From Rhynchosporium graminicola (lineage: Eukaryota; Ascomycota; Leotiomycetes; Helotiales; Ploettnerulaceae): a stretch of DNA of 64,000 bases. Shown here one piece after another: positions 34,243-45,555 of the stretch; the stretch's first letter is position 1; every line of letters starts with the position of its first letter. The DNA lies in NCBI GenBank assembly GCA_900074885.1, contig FJUW01000004.1, positions 2,027,633 through 2,091,632 of the forward strand, written 5' to 3'. The notes under the pieces were generated by a model. That model was not told the origin of the DNA. It saw only the letters and a list, made by a program, of their open reading frames with translations, and ran no database searches. The position numbers were made by a program, and so were the translations under genes.

Positions 34243-37200
34243 AGTACCTATGGCATTTCTGGCTGTGTAACGCAGTATCATGACACAATCTTGATTTGAT
34301 CTTGGGATTTTCAAATCCTGTGGACGGCTGCAAATAGAAGGGTGATTGATGGGATCAAGCAGGGAGTAACAGTTGAAAACACACGCAAGCAAGATACCAG
34401 TGACTGCCATTGATCACATCGTTTATTTTTGAGATGAAGCGAGAGCAAGATACACTTTCCATAGCGCTTGGTAGAGCAAAATCATCACGTTTCTGATATC
34501 CAACAATGTAGGCCTCACGCTTACTGATTCCCAAATTTGACTAACAAGGTGGCTCGACATTTGAGCCCTCCCCGGACTCGGTACTCGGTAGGTATGAAAA
34601 CGATGAATATGATCCCAACTTTCCCACGTCGATGATGCTCCGTATTTTAAGCACCTTATCACTGTCATGGGTTGAATACGATATATCCGTAGAGTTGGAT
34701 CTTGAGGCAGTTTCCAGCGACTATTGATCTTAGCAACTAAAAGAAAAGAATATAGCATCGTTCATGCTGAAGCAGTAATCTAAGGTGTAAGATTTAACTT
34801 CTCTACTTCCGAGTCCTGTATGAGGTACGAAGCTTAGCCTCGCATTATAGTCATGGCCTTGGAGTCGCATGCTAAGTTTAATTAAAATGTCGATCTGTTG
34901 ATATCTCGCTTAACTAGAACTGAAACAAAAACGAACATTCCGACAGCCAGATTAGCCGTTAATGTCAGCACGTACACTTGCTCATCTAGCGATAGGGCGT
35001 GAGAGACCAGCGATTTGTGAATCCAGGCGGGAAACAAAACGTTTGGGTTCTCAGCACAAGCATTTACCATAATCTGTGAGAATCAATTATTGAACACAAT
35101 TATCTTGGCTAGAAGAGCACTAGTAAGCGGCGAGAGCAGAGACTCGCTGCTATACATACAAGTATTTGATTCGCAAAACTAAGACAGCGTTCTTATGAAC
35201 GGATCTCTGATTGATAATACGGATAGATTTGTCTGCATCCATTCAGCCACTATGCCCATAGTAAAGAGGCCATGGGAAGAATGCTGGAGAAAAAGACGAC
35301 TATATCACGTATCTCTGGTATGCTAACCAAACAACGACATATCAATCAGCTTCTAGACCTCGGAAAGGGACTTGTTAATTTTTCAATATGTGCCGAGAAC
35401 AGTAGAGATTATAGACAACATATTAAGGAGTGACAGTGAATGGATGCTTGATAACAGGAATTGATTTTACCGCTTCAAAGATCGATTATTCAAAAGTAAT
35501 ATGAGACAAATACGGCCATATGGTTGAGAAATGAAACCTTCTTCACCTGGATATCTATCTTCCCGGCAAGAATAAAGACAGACAAGTTCCCGGCTCCAAT
35601 CCCAGTAATCAATGTTTATTATGATTTTCGATGTAACATGTCTTCCGAGTTGTGGAGCTGAACTATATACCCTCGCGTCTCCATATTTGACCTGACAATA
35701 GCACGTGCTGAGAAAATCCTACAGTCAAATCTTTAGATTAAGGCTATGGTTAGACCTACAAATACTAGGCAGTCCATGATCCAACAATCTTGAGATCCAA
35801 TCAGACATTCAAATTTTGACTTGTTTTATCATATCAAACTTTGTCTCGTGTGCGTAGAGAGGCGTATTGCGAGCATGACCGGGTGATGGCTTTTGCGCAT
35901 GAATCGTGTGTAAATGGAGGACAGAAACTGAAATTCTTATGTTAACTATTTTATTCACAGAAGATCGCCAACACGAGGTTTTGAATGACAGCAAGCCTCG
36001 ACTTGACAACAAGCATCTGCGTTTCCTACTTTTCGCCTGGAACTTATACTTGTACTTCTCTTTTCTTCCATTTAAGTCCTTTCCTGTGTCAGATTTGTGC
36101 CTCCTGTATGATTTGTACCCTTGATTGTGGTTTCTAATGTCGCCAAGCATTTGTTGACATGACTAGGAACCAGACGGATTCTCCTGCATGTGCTTGTACC
36201 GGTATTTCAGAGCATCGCGTGAGGTTATCATCCCACGTGTTAGAGTCTATATCATGTCTAACAGTAATAGTTTGAACTAAGTATTAAATGCAGCACGAAT
36301 GATCTTCTTTACACCTGTTAGTGACTTCTCTTGCTTTCTTCTATCTTTTTCTCTCTTCCATCACATCTTACAGTCCCGCTCCACTCCTCAACGACAAACT
36401 AATATCAAGTTGATAATAAAAGTATCGTTCTAGGAATTCCAAACACCCTTTCAACCTGAAACCGACTTTATACCAACCGTTAATCTCCATGGTTTTGTAT
36501 CAAGAACGTAGTCCACGTGTCCCCTCTTAGAAACCATTCACAACCCCCAGCTTGACAGGGCCTTATACAGCTAGCATTATCTCTTCTCTTCAGCGCCTTG
36601 TAGAGGGAAATATATATGTCGGTCCTATGCCTTTAAATTAAGTAATCTTTCTACCATTGAATAAAAGAGCGTTCCGATAAGTTACTCGGGAACGGCTTCC
36701 CTATCCCTATACCCACGTTTTCTTCTTCTTTCCTTCTTCCTTCATCCTTCCCTTTTTCAATGATATTATCCGCTTACCTCTCTGAATTTCTTCTTTCAAC
36801 CTTCAATGTGACCCATCCTATAGTCTTCACTAAATCCGGTACAGATTCTGACGACCAACTACCTCGGTTCTGAAGCCTCAAAACGTTACCTAAGCCTTAT
36901 TCATCTAGCTCATCTCATCTCACCTTACCTCATCAGTAATATTTCTCCTGCTCTTTACACGCGGACATATATATGCCTCTATCCTCAACCTTTGCGGAAA
37001 TTCGAAAGCATGACTAGAAGCCTATGGATCACGGGAGAATTCAGAGTAAGCATTTGTCACTGGAAATTCGAAATCCTCCTTCTATTGGAGGGAGTTGAGC
37101 GCGCGGATAAACTTCTATTCGTGGACTCTAAATTTAGGTATGTAGAACCCGAGAAGAGGGATGAATGAGGTGTGGGGGAGGAGGGTTAGAAAGATCATAG

Positions 37201-38854
37201 ATAAATGACAATGAGTCTCAACTTGACAATGGACACTCTTCCCTTACATAAGGATGCAAAGCCCAAAGTGACCATAATGTAGGTTATGCATAAGCAGTCT
37301 TATTTTCCCCAACTCCTGGTTTAAACCATTTGACGGCCCTATACTACGGTAACCAAAAGCCCATCACATGCTGCAAATGCGCGTATCAATAGATCGTTAT
37401 ATCTTTGACTTCCATTTGCACTTTCGGGTACTTGCTAACCGAAAGACAAAGAACGATGCCAGGTCCTGAATTTATTACCTAGTAAGCAATAAGTCTCTTT
37501 GTCTCAGAAGGTCTATAACAAAAGCAATATTTGTCTTCATCAATCGTCCTCCTTGTCTAATCATTCTTAAGTGCTGCGATCAGCCTTTCTTATATCAATA
37601 TCACTACTTCATTGCATGACATCACTACAAAATAATCCAAAGTCATGAAATTCTATAATGACTTAGATAACCGGATTCAATTACGGGTAAGAAAGTCACT
37701 AATTCACATCAAAATATTACCTCGATAATAAATCCAAGTCACAAAATCCCACAGCGGAGGGTAATAATGTCACGAAACCGTTACGCGACATATATATATT
37801 CGAAGCATTTCTCTCACCAAATAAGAGATCCCTCGCAAGTACGTCAAACTCCTAAAACTCCACAAGCACTCAAAGAATATAATTCAATCCAAAAGATAAT
37901 GAAAGTCACTAATTCATCATACGATAGACTCGAGTACACGATCGAAGCATATCTCTCACAAGATAAGATATCCATCCCCCTCGCAAGTACGTCAAACTCC
38001 TAAAACTCCACAAAGGACCCAGAAACCAGCATTCACGTACCTCCCGGGTAATAAAGTCACCAACTCATCACACGACATATATCTCCATTATTTAACTCCA
38101 TTCCCAGTACGACTCTCATTCGTTTCCTTTCTTTTCAAATACGTGAAAAAAAAAACAGGACAGGACCGGAATCGAAACTCCGACTGAAAGAAGTAAACTA
38201 CTTGACAAGACAGATCCCCTGAGACAAAATAGAAGTCTGCCGTTTACAAAAGGAATCTACTTCACTCCTCCCTTCATTTTTCTCTTATTCTACCTTTCTT
38301 TCCTATCCAACGTAAGGTATAGTATCCGTCGTCTTTCTCCGTTTGTCTTACTCACAGAAACACGACCCCCCCTCTACTTTCCCACCGCTAACTCAGCTGC
38401 ATCACGTCCGTCTATCCGATACTGGTATAAGTCCATCTATTGATGTCGCGAAAGGTATTCATGACTTGTGATTCATTGAGCCTAGCAGGTTGGCTATTTC
38501 CGGCATATGCAATGTTGTGGAAGTAGTACGTGGCTATGAGATAGATTTAGAGACAGATCTCGCTTCCTCGGCTAGGGCAGACGTGCTTAAGCTTTGCTGC
38601 TTCTTTTCCCCCCCCCTGGGATCGAAGCACAACCACAACTACAGTTTCAAACACGCTTGAGTGTAGTTTGAGCAGCATCGTATTGCATAGTGTATAGTTC
38701 TCGTTTTTGTCATCTATAGTACTTCGCTGAGAAGACTAGGGTATTTCCCACCACCAGATTTCCACCAAGACATTTTGTCTTCCGACCCTTTTCTGCCCAC
38801 AGCCACGACCACCACGGGGGAGAAATTTCTCATGACCCATGATCCTCATTGCAC
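34243..38854. other. 4.6-kb gene-free spacer
   Basis: No supported ORF on either strand; frames are short (under about 115 codons), AT-rich and without motifs. It includes a direct-repeat cluster at 37684-38090, a CT-rich stretch near 36700-36980, and poly-C/poly-A runs. No remnant of a transposon protein was recognised. Confidence 0.5.
37684..38090. repeat. Cluster of imperfect direct repeats (~140-bp period)
   Basis: Two longer copies start with CGAAGCAT and CTCTCA (37801-37865 and 37943-38013) and share a perfect 34-bp block at 37832-37865 and 37980-38013. A second module, AAAGTCACTAATTCATCA, recurs at about 37690, 37903 and 38054 (last two followed by ACGA or CACGACATATAT-type sequence). 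The units are not coding. They could be a decayed satellite or a solo terminal repeat; nothing identifies the family. Confidence 0.7.
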
Positions 38855-40463
38855 TTAACCCTTGGCTGCTCCAGCCTTAAATAAAACGATGTCCCCATCT
38901 CGACGTCGTTAGCAAAGATGGTGAGCAATGGGGAAAACGGGATAACTTACCCTGCACAACGTATTCCTTTCCTTTCGTCTGAATCTTGCCCTTGGCCTTG
39001 ATCTCTGCCTCGTCACCAAGCTCTTTGAGATCAATGAAGTTGTACACAATAGCCTGAATGAACGTCTTCTCAAAGTCACCATGAATGACACCAGCAGCTT
39101 GTGGCGCCTTTGTACCGTTCCGGATCGTCCACTGTCTGACCTCATCGGTACCAGTTGTGAAGAAAGAGCCCAAGTCCAAGACCTTGCGCATGGTAGTGAT
39201 GAGTTTAGGAAGGGCGGATTCCACACCAAGTTCCTTGAGTTCCTTCTTGGCTTCTTCGCCTTCGGTTCCACCTTCGAATTGGGTAAGACGTTCTTCCAAG
39301 CAAATAGAGATGGGGAGGATAGGGTCGCCGGCAGCGTGTTCCTTGATCCATTCCATGACTTTCGCGAGATGCTTGTTCTTCTTGCGGATGTAGTCTTTCT
39401 CGGAGAGGTTGATAAGGTAGACGACAGGTTTGGCGGTAAGAAGGAAGAGAGGGTTGATGTACTCGATCTATGGTAAGGTCATGTCAGTGGATGAATGGCA
39501 AATTTCTCTCAGCAGATAGTGCAAAAGTGGACTAAATCAGAACGTGTTTCATATCTCAGTATGCTCTCTACGTTTTGCATGAGGCACTCGACGAGCTGGG
39601 GTTATCAGGCCTCATGGCCTTTTGTCATCAGGAAAGTCATGGTCGATGGGAGAAAAAAAGCGATATTCTTCACATACCTCTTTCACAGTCCAATCGCCCT
39701 TTCGGACATCACCCCCACCCTGAAGAAGAGCAAGAACCTTCTCGATACAAGCCTCTTCCTCCTTTAGCTTCTTCATCTCAAGACTCTGGCCACCTCTGCG
39801 AGTCAACTTCTTGGATGCCTCGAGAGCCTTTTCAGTGAACTCGATATCCTTAATCCTCAACTCCTCACTGATGATAGTCAGATCCCGAACAGGGTCAACA
39901 TCTCCTTCGATGTGAATAATTTCAGCATCATCGAAGCATCGTACGACCTGGAAGATGGCATCGACGGCACGGATATGGGATAAGAAAGCATTTCCAAGAC
40001 CAGCACCGCTTGAGGCACCGCGAGTCAATCCGGCAATATCATAGATGGTGAGATGCGCAGGAACTCGGGACTTCGGGTTGTATTTTTCGCAGAGCCAGTC
40101 GTAACGCTCGTCGGGGACGATGACACGAGATTCTTCAGGATCGATGGTCGCGAAGGGAAAGTTCTGGTATTGGTTAGAATGGGCGGTGTGCAAAGTGGAC
40201 CTAGGCCTGAATACCTAGGTGTGGATGTCGGTACTTACGGCGGGGTTACCAAGATGGCATTTTGTGATGGCTTGGAACAGAGTCGATTTGCCCACGTTTG
40301 CAAGGCCGACCTGCAGAGATTGTTAGTTGCTGCAACATCAATCTGTCGAAGGCCCAAAGCCTCAACAGATAATGAAGGAGATGCATACAATTCCACTCTT
40401 CAGGTTATTGCCCGGCCTGCCCAGCAGGAGCTTCTCCTCCTTGACTGGCTTCTTGGGAGGCAT
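38855..40463 (-). CDS. ola1: Obg-like ATPase OLA1 / YchF-family
   Basis: Model: complement(join(38855..38898, 38951..39467, 39678..40163, 40239..40310, 40389..40463)), 397 aa, the usual OLA1 length (about 396). All four introns use GT..AG. The P-loop GLANVGKST is at residues 27-35, G3 is DIAGLTRGAS at about 91-100, and the G4 position reads NLSE in place of NKxD, which makes YchF/OLA1 proteins ATP- and not GTP-specific. After a coiled-coil helical insert, the C-terminal TGS domain ends in YVVQDGDIVLFK. The protein acts in the cytosol at ribosomes and in stress responses. The ATG is followed by a Lys-rich start (MPPKKPVKEEKLLLGRPGNN), matching eukaryotic OLA1. A GTT/AAC microsatellite lies in its 5' leader. 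Confidence 0.95.
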
Positions 40464-40507
40464 CTTCTTCTTTGCGTAAGAGCGTGTTTGTATGTGATTG
40501 TAATTTC

Positions 40508-40538
<31 letters not shown>

Positions 40539-41194
40539 GATGTTGTCGGAGTTGATCAAGACCGTGCAGCTAAGCAGGCTCTGGTATTCGGTGGCAGTTC
40601 TTGCTGCTGACCTTTTGAAAGTGAGGGAGGAGAAAGAAGTGAAGAGACGTGGGGTAGTGAATGAAGACGTCGTGATGGAAGTGAGGAGAGGGGGAGCTGC
40701 GGACTTCAGCCTTGTAAAAGTATGAGAGGAGGGAGAGAAGAGAAGTGGTTGAAGTTGAAGTTGAAGCGACCTGCAACTTCTCGAAGTCCTAGACCAGTCG
40801 AAGTCCTCCTGTGGGAAAAGTTGTGCGCGACGAATGAGATTTCGGGCTGCTGCCCTGACGGGGGGAAAGCTTCGTTCCGTTCGATGGATGGAAAAGTCTC
40901 TGCGAATTATCTGCAGCTTTATTGCGGCAATAAGTGGGGTCCAGCATGTGACGCGGCCGCCGGCATCAACCAGAGCTCGGCTGAGCTCAGCTTCAAGGTG
41001 GACGGGAGTTTGAGAGCGAGCGAGCATGGCTGGCTGATACAGTACAGGTCCGACGACTATCGAGTTGCAAACTCGTCGGCGTTTGACATTCTGTAAACCC
41101 TGACTTCTTTTCAGCTTGTGTTTACGGAGTCCGGTGTCGAATGAAATAGCCTGCATTCCAATTATCCTCAAAGGCATCTTTTAATCAATTCACC
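40464..41194. other. Divergent intergenic region between OLA1 and the PPPDE gene
   Basis: About 730 bp shared between two genes transcribed away from each other. It holds the OLA1 leader, a microsatellite, and GC-rich sequence. The open frame at 40722-41096 (+) lies entirely here and shows no known motif; it is most likely chance. Confidence 0.5.
40508..40545. repeat. (GTT)n microsatellite in the OLA1 leader
   Basis: About ten GTT units on the + strand, i.e. AAC repeats in the sense direction of OLA1, starting about 45 bp upstream of its start codon. It produces an artificial poly-Asn run in the open frame that extends upstream on the - strand. Confidence 0.85.
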
Positions 41195-42412
41195 ATGGCA
41201 GGTCCAGGGCACAAGAAACCAAAGAAACCCAATCACCGCTCTACCCTCTCATTGCAGAAGACTGACATTCGGATCAATATCTATGATTTACTTCCAGTAA
41301 GTGTCTATCAGCCGAGAGAAGAGAAGAATTCCTTGAGCTTCCTCGATCGCTTTTTGAACATTCATAACCGGTGTCTGCCCACATAGAAAACTAACATCAC
41401 ATCAGCCCGGGAAACTCTCCTCCATCCTCTGGACAATCGGCTCCTCCCTCCTCCATTCCGGCGTCGTAATAAACAACCGCGAATACGCATACGGGGGCCA
41501 TGATCGACGCGGGCTGACGGGTGTTTACGTACGTTCCAATATTTGCGCATTACCAAGTTCCCCTCCATGTTCCCACCTCTCCCAATACTTCACCAGGAGT
41601 GACTCCCAAGACATACGACTCCGAGTACCGCGAAGCTAACCTTCCTCGCCTCTCAGTATACACCTCCCCGCGCAATTCCACCCGGAGGAACCTTCCGCCT
41701 TGAGATCCTCCAAGGCTTCACCGTCCAGCCCCAAGAGGATATTGACGCCATAATCAAACTTGCATCCGAAGAATTCCAAGGCACATCCTACAACCTGCTC
41801 ACTCGCAACTGCAATCACTTCACTTCCTACCTCTGTGAGAAACTCACCGGCAGGCCCGGTCCCAGCTGGTTGAACCGCGCGGCTGGGATAGGAGTCGCGT
41901 TACCTTGTATGTTGCCATGTTTTAACCATTTACTCTTGTATCTCTTTCCGAAGATCGGGGTTGCGAAGTCTGAAGATGAAGGTTATGTTGGTGAAGGTGG
42001 TATCCCGTTCCTCAGGCGGGTAAATGTGGTTACTATGAATGCTAATGAGTCTTGTGTTGTAGGTGTCGTGCCGAGAGAATGGATCGCTCCTCCCGACTTC
42101 GAAACAGCAGAGGGGGAATTGTTCGAGGATCAGAGGGACGTGATCGTGGGTGAGAGGACGGGCATGTTAGGGAATACTGATACGAGTGTTAGTGTGGTAA
42201 GGAGGAGTGTAGAAGTCGAGGAGTTTACCGATGATGATGAGTGGGATAGTGGGGAGGAGAGACGGTTAGGTGCGAATGGGAAGGGGAAAGGGAAGATTAT
42301 GTGGGATAAGAATAAGAATGGAAATCGGAGGGTTAGGGATACATCTGGACGAATTGTGCCCCCGGCTGAAAGGGCGCCTATCAGCAACACGAGAGAGTCG
42401 AGCTTGGTATGA
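41195..42412 (+). CDS. PPPDE/DeSI-like cysteine peptidase (putative deSUMOylating or deubiquitinating)
   Basis: Model: join(41195..41296, 41406..41528, 41657..41906, 42063..42412), 274 aa, all junctions in frame. The PPPDE fold runs from INIYDLLPPGKLSSILWTIGSSLLHSG to about residue 145. The catalytic His is in LLHSGVV (about residue 51), and the catalytic Cys is in RNCNHFTSYLCEKLTG (about residue 127), with the typical YAYGGH and PPG..FR segments between them. The family includes DESI1/2, which cleave SUMO or ubiquitin conjugates or depalmitoylate proteins; which substrate applies here is unknown. The C-terminal 90 residues are acidic, then Arg/Lys-rich, and look disordered. The third intron (156 bp) is longer than the others. 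Confidence 0.88.
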
Positions 42413-42755
42413 TCGCGTATCAGGATATGGGGGTCGGTGTGAAGCTGGCGTTAGGATGGATGATACCAAGCGAGTTTGTTGTTAGGTCAAATTGTTTTTG
42501 ATGACTTGCCTTCTGATACATATGATGTATATTTTGCGATGGAGTCACCAACGCAAGCCATTTCCATCCTTCAGTATGTTCACACCCCTGACGTCCTATG
42601 TCCGAGTTGTAAGTTTCGCGTTCAAGTCACCGGAATCTCGACTGGACGATGACAGTGAAAATCAATGTTATATGCTACAGTTGTTCTACATCTCCAGCAG
42701 CCCAGCATATTATACACTCTCCCGCCATCTCCGGCAAACCATATGAGGCAAACGT

Positions 42756-43583
42756 CTAACCCAATCTCCTAGGTTTCTTACTCCTACTTCCTCCAAACTT
42801 AACCCTCGTACTATCCGTAACCTTCACAATCTTCCCCCTCAACGCCTTCCCCTCCAACCCCAAAAGCGCCTTCGTAACCGCCTCTCTCCCGGCGCCGAAA
42901 CCCCTCATGAAGACCTCCAAACTGCCTATCCAACTACTAATCCCACTCTCCTGCATCCTGGCCATCACATAACTGGCCAGCTGGAACGCCGAATCATAAT
43001 GTTTCCTTCCCGCATGTCTAAAGCCCAAATTTCCCGCTGCTAAAGACAGCGCAATAGTGCGATTGTCCCCTTTCTCAGGATACCGCCGGCCGGTTTGCGG
43101 GTGGATCCAAGAAGGCGGTCGGACGAGCGTGATGTGGACGTTATGCCGGTGGGCGTAGATGTGTAACTGCCATGTCGCATCTACATGTTCTCCATCCTTC
43201 GCCAGCAGATTTCCACTCCCGTCAGCTGCGAAATCGGGAGGAGAGCCGTAGCGATTGTAACGTCCTTGTTGGCGCTGCGATTTGTTCTGCTCGAGGAGGT
43301 CGCCGAGGAGGCCGCTGAGGTCAGAGGTTCGCGCTTGGGGGTGCAGAGACGGGGAGACGGGTGGTCGAGCTACGGCTACGCCTTTGCGGAAGTTGGAGCC
43401 GCCTGGGAGGGTTGGATAGGCGCGTCCAGAAGGTGTTTTGGGGCGTTGGTTGCTGTCTTCTGCGAGAAGGGAGGTTGTGCTTGATATTTGGCGGAGAGAG
43501 AGGGTTGTTGGTAGGCAAGACGAGGAGGAGAGAGATGACAATGGCGACTTGGCAAGCAGGCGCCGTGAAGCTATTCGACTCAT
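42756..43583 (-). CDS. mrps18: Mitochondrial small-subunit ribosomal protein uS11m (MRPS18-type)
   Basis: Single exon of 275 aa. The first ~70 residues are rich in Arg, Ser and Leu (MSRIASRRLLAKSPLSSLSS) with few acidic residues, typical of a mitochondrial targeting sequence. The uS11 domain occupies about 130-275: LHIYAHRHNVHITLV, then GNLGFRHAGRKHYDSAFQLASYV, GIGSLEV-type FMRGFGAGREAVTKALLGLEG, and a C-terminal RVKFGGSRSKKPRRLG. uS11 sits on the platform of the small subunit near the 3' end of the rRNA. It lies tail to tail with the PPPDE gene (343 bp apart) and head to head with TIM44. Confidence 0.92.
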   Translation of the reverse strand: MSRIASRRLLAKSPLSSLSSSSCLPTTLSLRQISSTTSLLAEDSNQRPKTPSGRAYPTLPGGSNFRKGVAVARPPVSPSLHPQARTSDLSGLLGDLLEQNKSQRQQGRYNRYGSPPDFAADGSGNLLAKDGEHVDATWQLHIYAHRHNVHITLVRPPSWIHPQTGRRYPEKGDNRTIALSLAAGNLGFRHAGRKHYDSAFQLASYVMARMQESGISSWIGSLEVFMRGFGAGREAVTKALLGLEGKALRGKIVKVTDSTRVKFGGSRSKKPRRLG

Positions 43584-43876
43584 CGTGGGGGGTCAATCGA
43601 TGGGCGGTCAAGTTAGCACTAATGCTCCACGAGCTCTGGTGTTGACGAGGTCCTCATCATCAAAAAGTTCTGGCCAAGCCGGAACGGAAAGACGTTAATG
43701 CGTGAACAGACCAGGAGACATTGGTGAAATATTTCGAGAGCCGCCATCACTTCTTTTTGCGCCTTAAACTCGAATTGACATTCTATCCAACCCAACCACT
43801 CCTTTCTCTCGTTATCGCTTGTAATCTGAGGAACTGCGCGTATTGGTCTGTCAACTAGCCTTGGGAGATAATAGAA
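43584..43876. promoter_or_regulatory. Short shared (bidirectional) promoter region of uS11m and TIM44
   Basis: Only about 290 bp separate the start codons of two divergent nuclear genes, both for mitochondrial proteins. Both promoters and both leaders must fit in this stretch, so they probably share elements. No specific binding site was identified with confidence. Confidence 0.55.
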
Positions 43877-45555
43877 ATGAACAGTCTACGACACACGGCG
43901 ATGAGGACGCCTCATAATGTTCACCTCACCTCGATAGGAAGACCAGTTGCTCACGCGGCAGTATACAGGAGATTATTACAGCAGAGTCAGGTTTCGAATC
44001 TTCGCTCCTTATCATCTATTCCAAGTTCCAGATCAAATACTCCCCTACAGCCATCGCCACTACGCTCGAGATTCCTGCCACAAGAGCTCGCCGGGCCATT
44101 ATCTCCCAGAGGGTTCCATCAAAGCTCGAGGCTAGGGGACAAGCAGCAGACAGCTCCAAAGGACGAGGCCGCTGAGGGAGAGTCGGCGAAGAGAGCATCT
44201 GGCGAAGAATCAGAAGCTGGGAATAAGGAGAAGGAGAAGAAGGAGGGCGAGAGTGAAGGTGAGGGCAAGAAAGAGGAGAAAGAAAAGGAAGCCCCTCCAC
44301 CACCTCCCCCACACGGAGATAAGTCGCCATGGCAAGTCTTCACCGAAACTCTACAGACGGAGTTTAAGGCGTCCAAGGAATGGAACGAGTCCACGAAAGC
44401 TTTGGCTGCAGGAGCTCAACAATTCACTGAGAACGAATCCGTACGCCGTGCTCGCGAAGCCTATGAATCCACCACCGGCGCCGTAACCTCTACTGCAGGC
44501 AAGGTTCTAAAAGGTACCGCTGGGGCAGTAGGAAAGGGAGCTGCGTGGACGTGGGAGACGCCTGTTGTGAAGGGTGTTAGGGTAGGGGTTAATGCTACAG
44601 CGAGTGTTATTGAGAAGGGCACGAGACCGATTAGAGAGACGGAAGCATATAAGAATGTCAAGGATGTCATTGATGATGGGTCCAGTTCGAGATATGGGGG
44701 TTGGGTGGAGAAAGAGGAGAGGAAGAAGAAGAGGGAGGCAAGAGAGGCGTTGGAGGCTGCGAAATTGGGGTTGCATGGACGTCGAGTAGAGGTTGCCACG
44801 GAAGACCCGGAGTAAGCTTTTATTTCTTCCTGAATACCACCATTACATTTTCAGAATGCAAGCTAATTGACGATCTCAGGGCCGGCACGAACGTAACCCT
44901 CCACAAAGATGCCGCCTGGAAAGAATCCTGGCGCGACTTCCGAGACTCCAACCGCGTTATGCAGGGCATATTCTCCATGAAGTCTGTCTACAACGAATCT
45001 GAGAACCCGTTAATTTCCACCGCTCGCTCCATATCCGATCGCGTAGCAGGTTTCTTTGCCGAGAACGAAACGGCTATGGTCATTAAGAAATTCAGGGAAA
45101 TGGACCCAGGATTCCAGATGGAGCCATTTCTGCAGGAGATGCGCGAATACATCCTCCCTGAAGTCCTAGACGCTTATGTCAAAGGCGACACTGAAACTCT
45201 CCGTCTCTGGCTCTCAGCGGCGCAATTCCAAGTTTACGACGCACTTTCAAAGCAATACACCACCGCTGGGCTCAAATCTGACGGTCGCATCCTCGATATC
45301 AGGAACGTTGAGATTCTTTCAGCGCGAATCCTGGACCCAGGTGATGTGCCAGTGTTCATTGTTACATGTAGGACTCAGGAAGTGCACGTTTATCGCAAGA
45401 AGGACACGGGTGATCTGGCAGCGGGAATGGAGGACAAGGTTCAGCTTGTGACGTACGCAATTGGTGTCACGAGGACGCCGGAGGATGTGAATAACCCTGA
45501 GACGAGGGGCTGGAGGTTGATTGAGTTGCAGAAGAGTGGCAGGGATTATATCTAA
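43877..45555 (+). CDS. tim44: Mitochondrial import inner membrane translocase subunit TIM44
   Basis: Model: join(43877..44811, 44880..45555), 536 aa; intron GTAAGC..CAG with branch CTAAT. Residues 1 to about 80 are Arg/Ser-rich without acidic residues, a presequence. Residues about 90-145 are a charged, Glu/Lys-rich stretch ending in a proline run (PPPPPPHGDKSPWQVF). Then follows the Hsp70-binding region (WKTTLKTE-like FTETLQTEFKASKEWNES). The C-terminal Tim44 domain (about 330-536) has ENETAMVIKKFREMDPGFQMEPFLQEM and VPVFIVTCRTQEVHVYRKK. TIM44 ties mtHsp70 to the TIM23 channel on the matrix side. The length is normal for the family. Confidence 0.95.

Noticed and set aside
38150..38225. tRNA-like sequence on the - strand (TTTCGATTCCGG followed by a T-run)
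   Set aside because: It resembles a B box and a Pol III terminator, but the T-stem cannot pair, no matching acceptor stem or A box is found, so it is not called as a tRNA.
40722..41096. 124-aa + strand ORF between OLA1 and the PPPDE gene
   Set aside because: It lies in the shared upstream region, starts in the OLA1 leader, and no motif or conserved context supports it.
42130..42390. Antisense frames over the PPPDE C-terminus
   Set aside because: Shadow of the Arg/Lys-rich, acidic coding sequence on the + strand.
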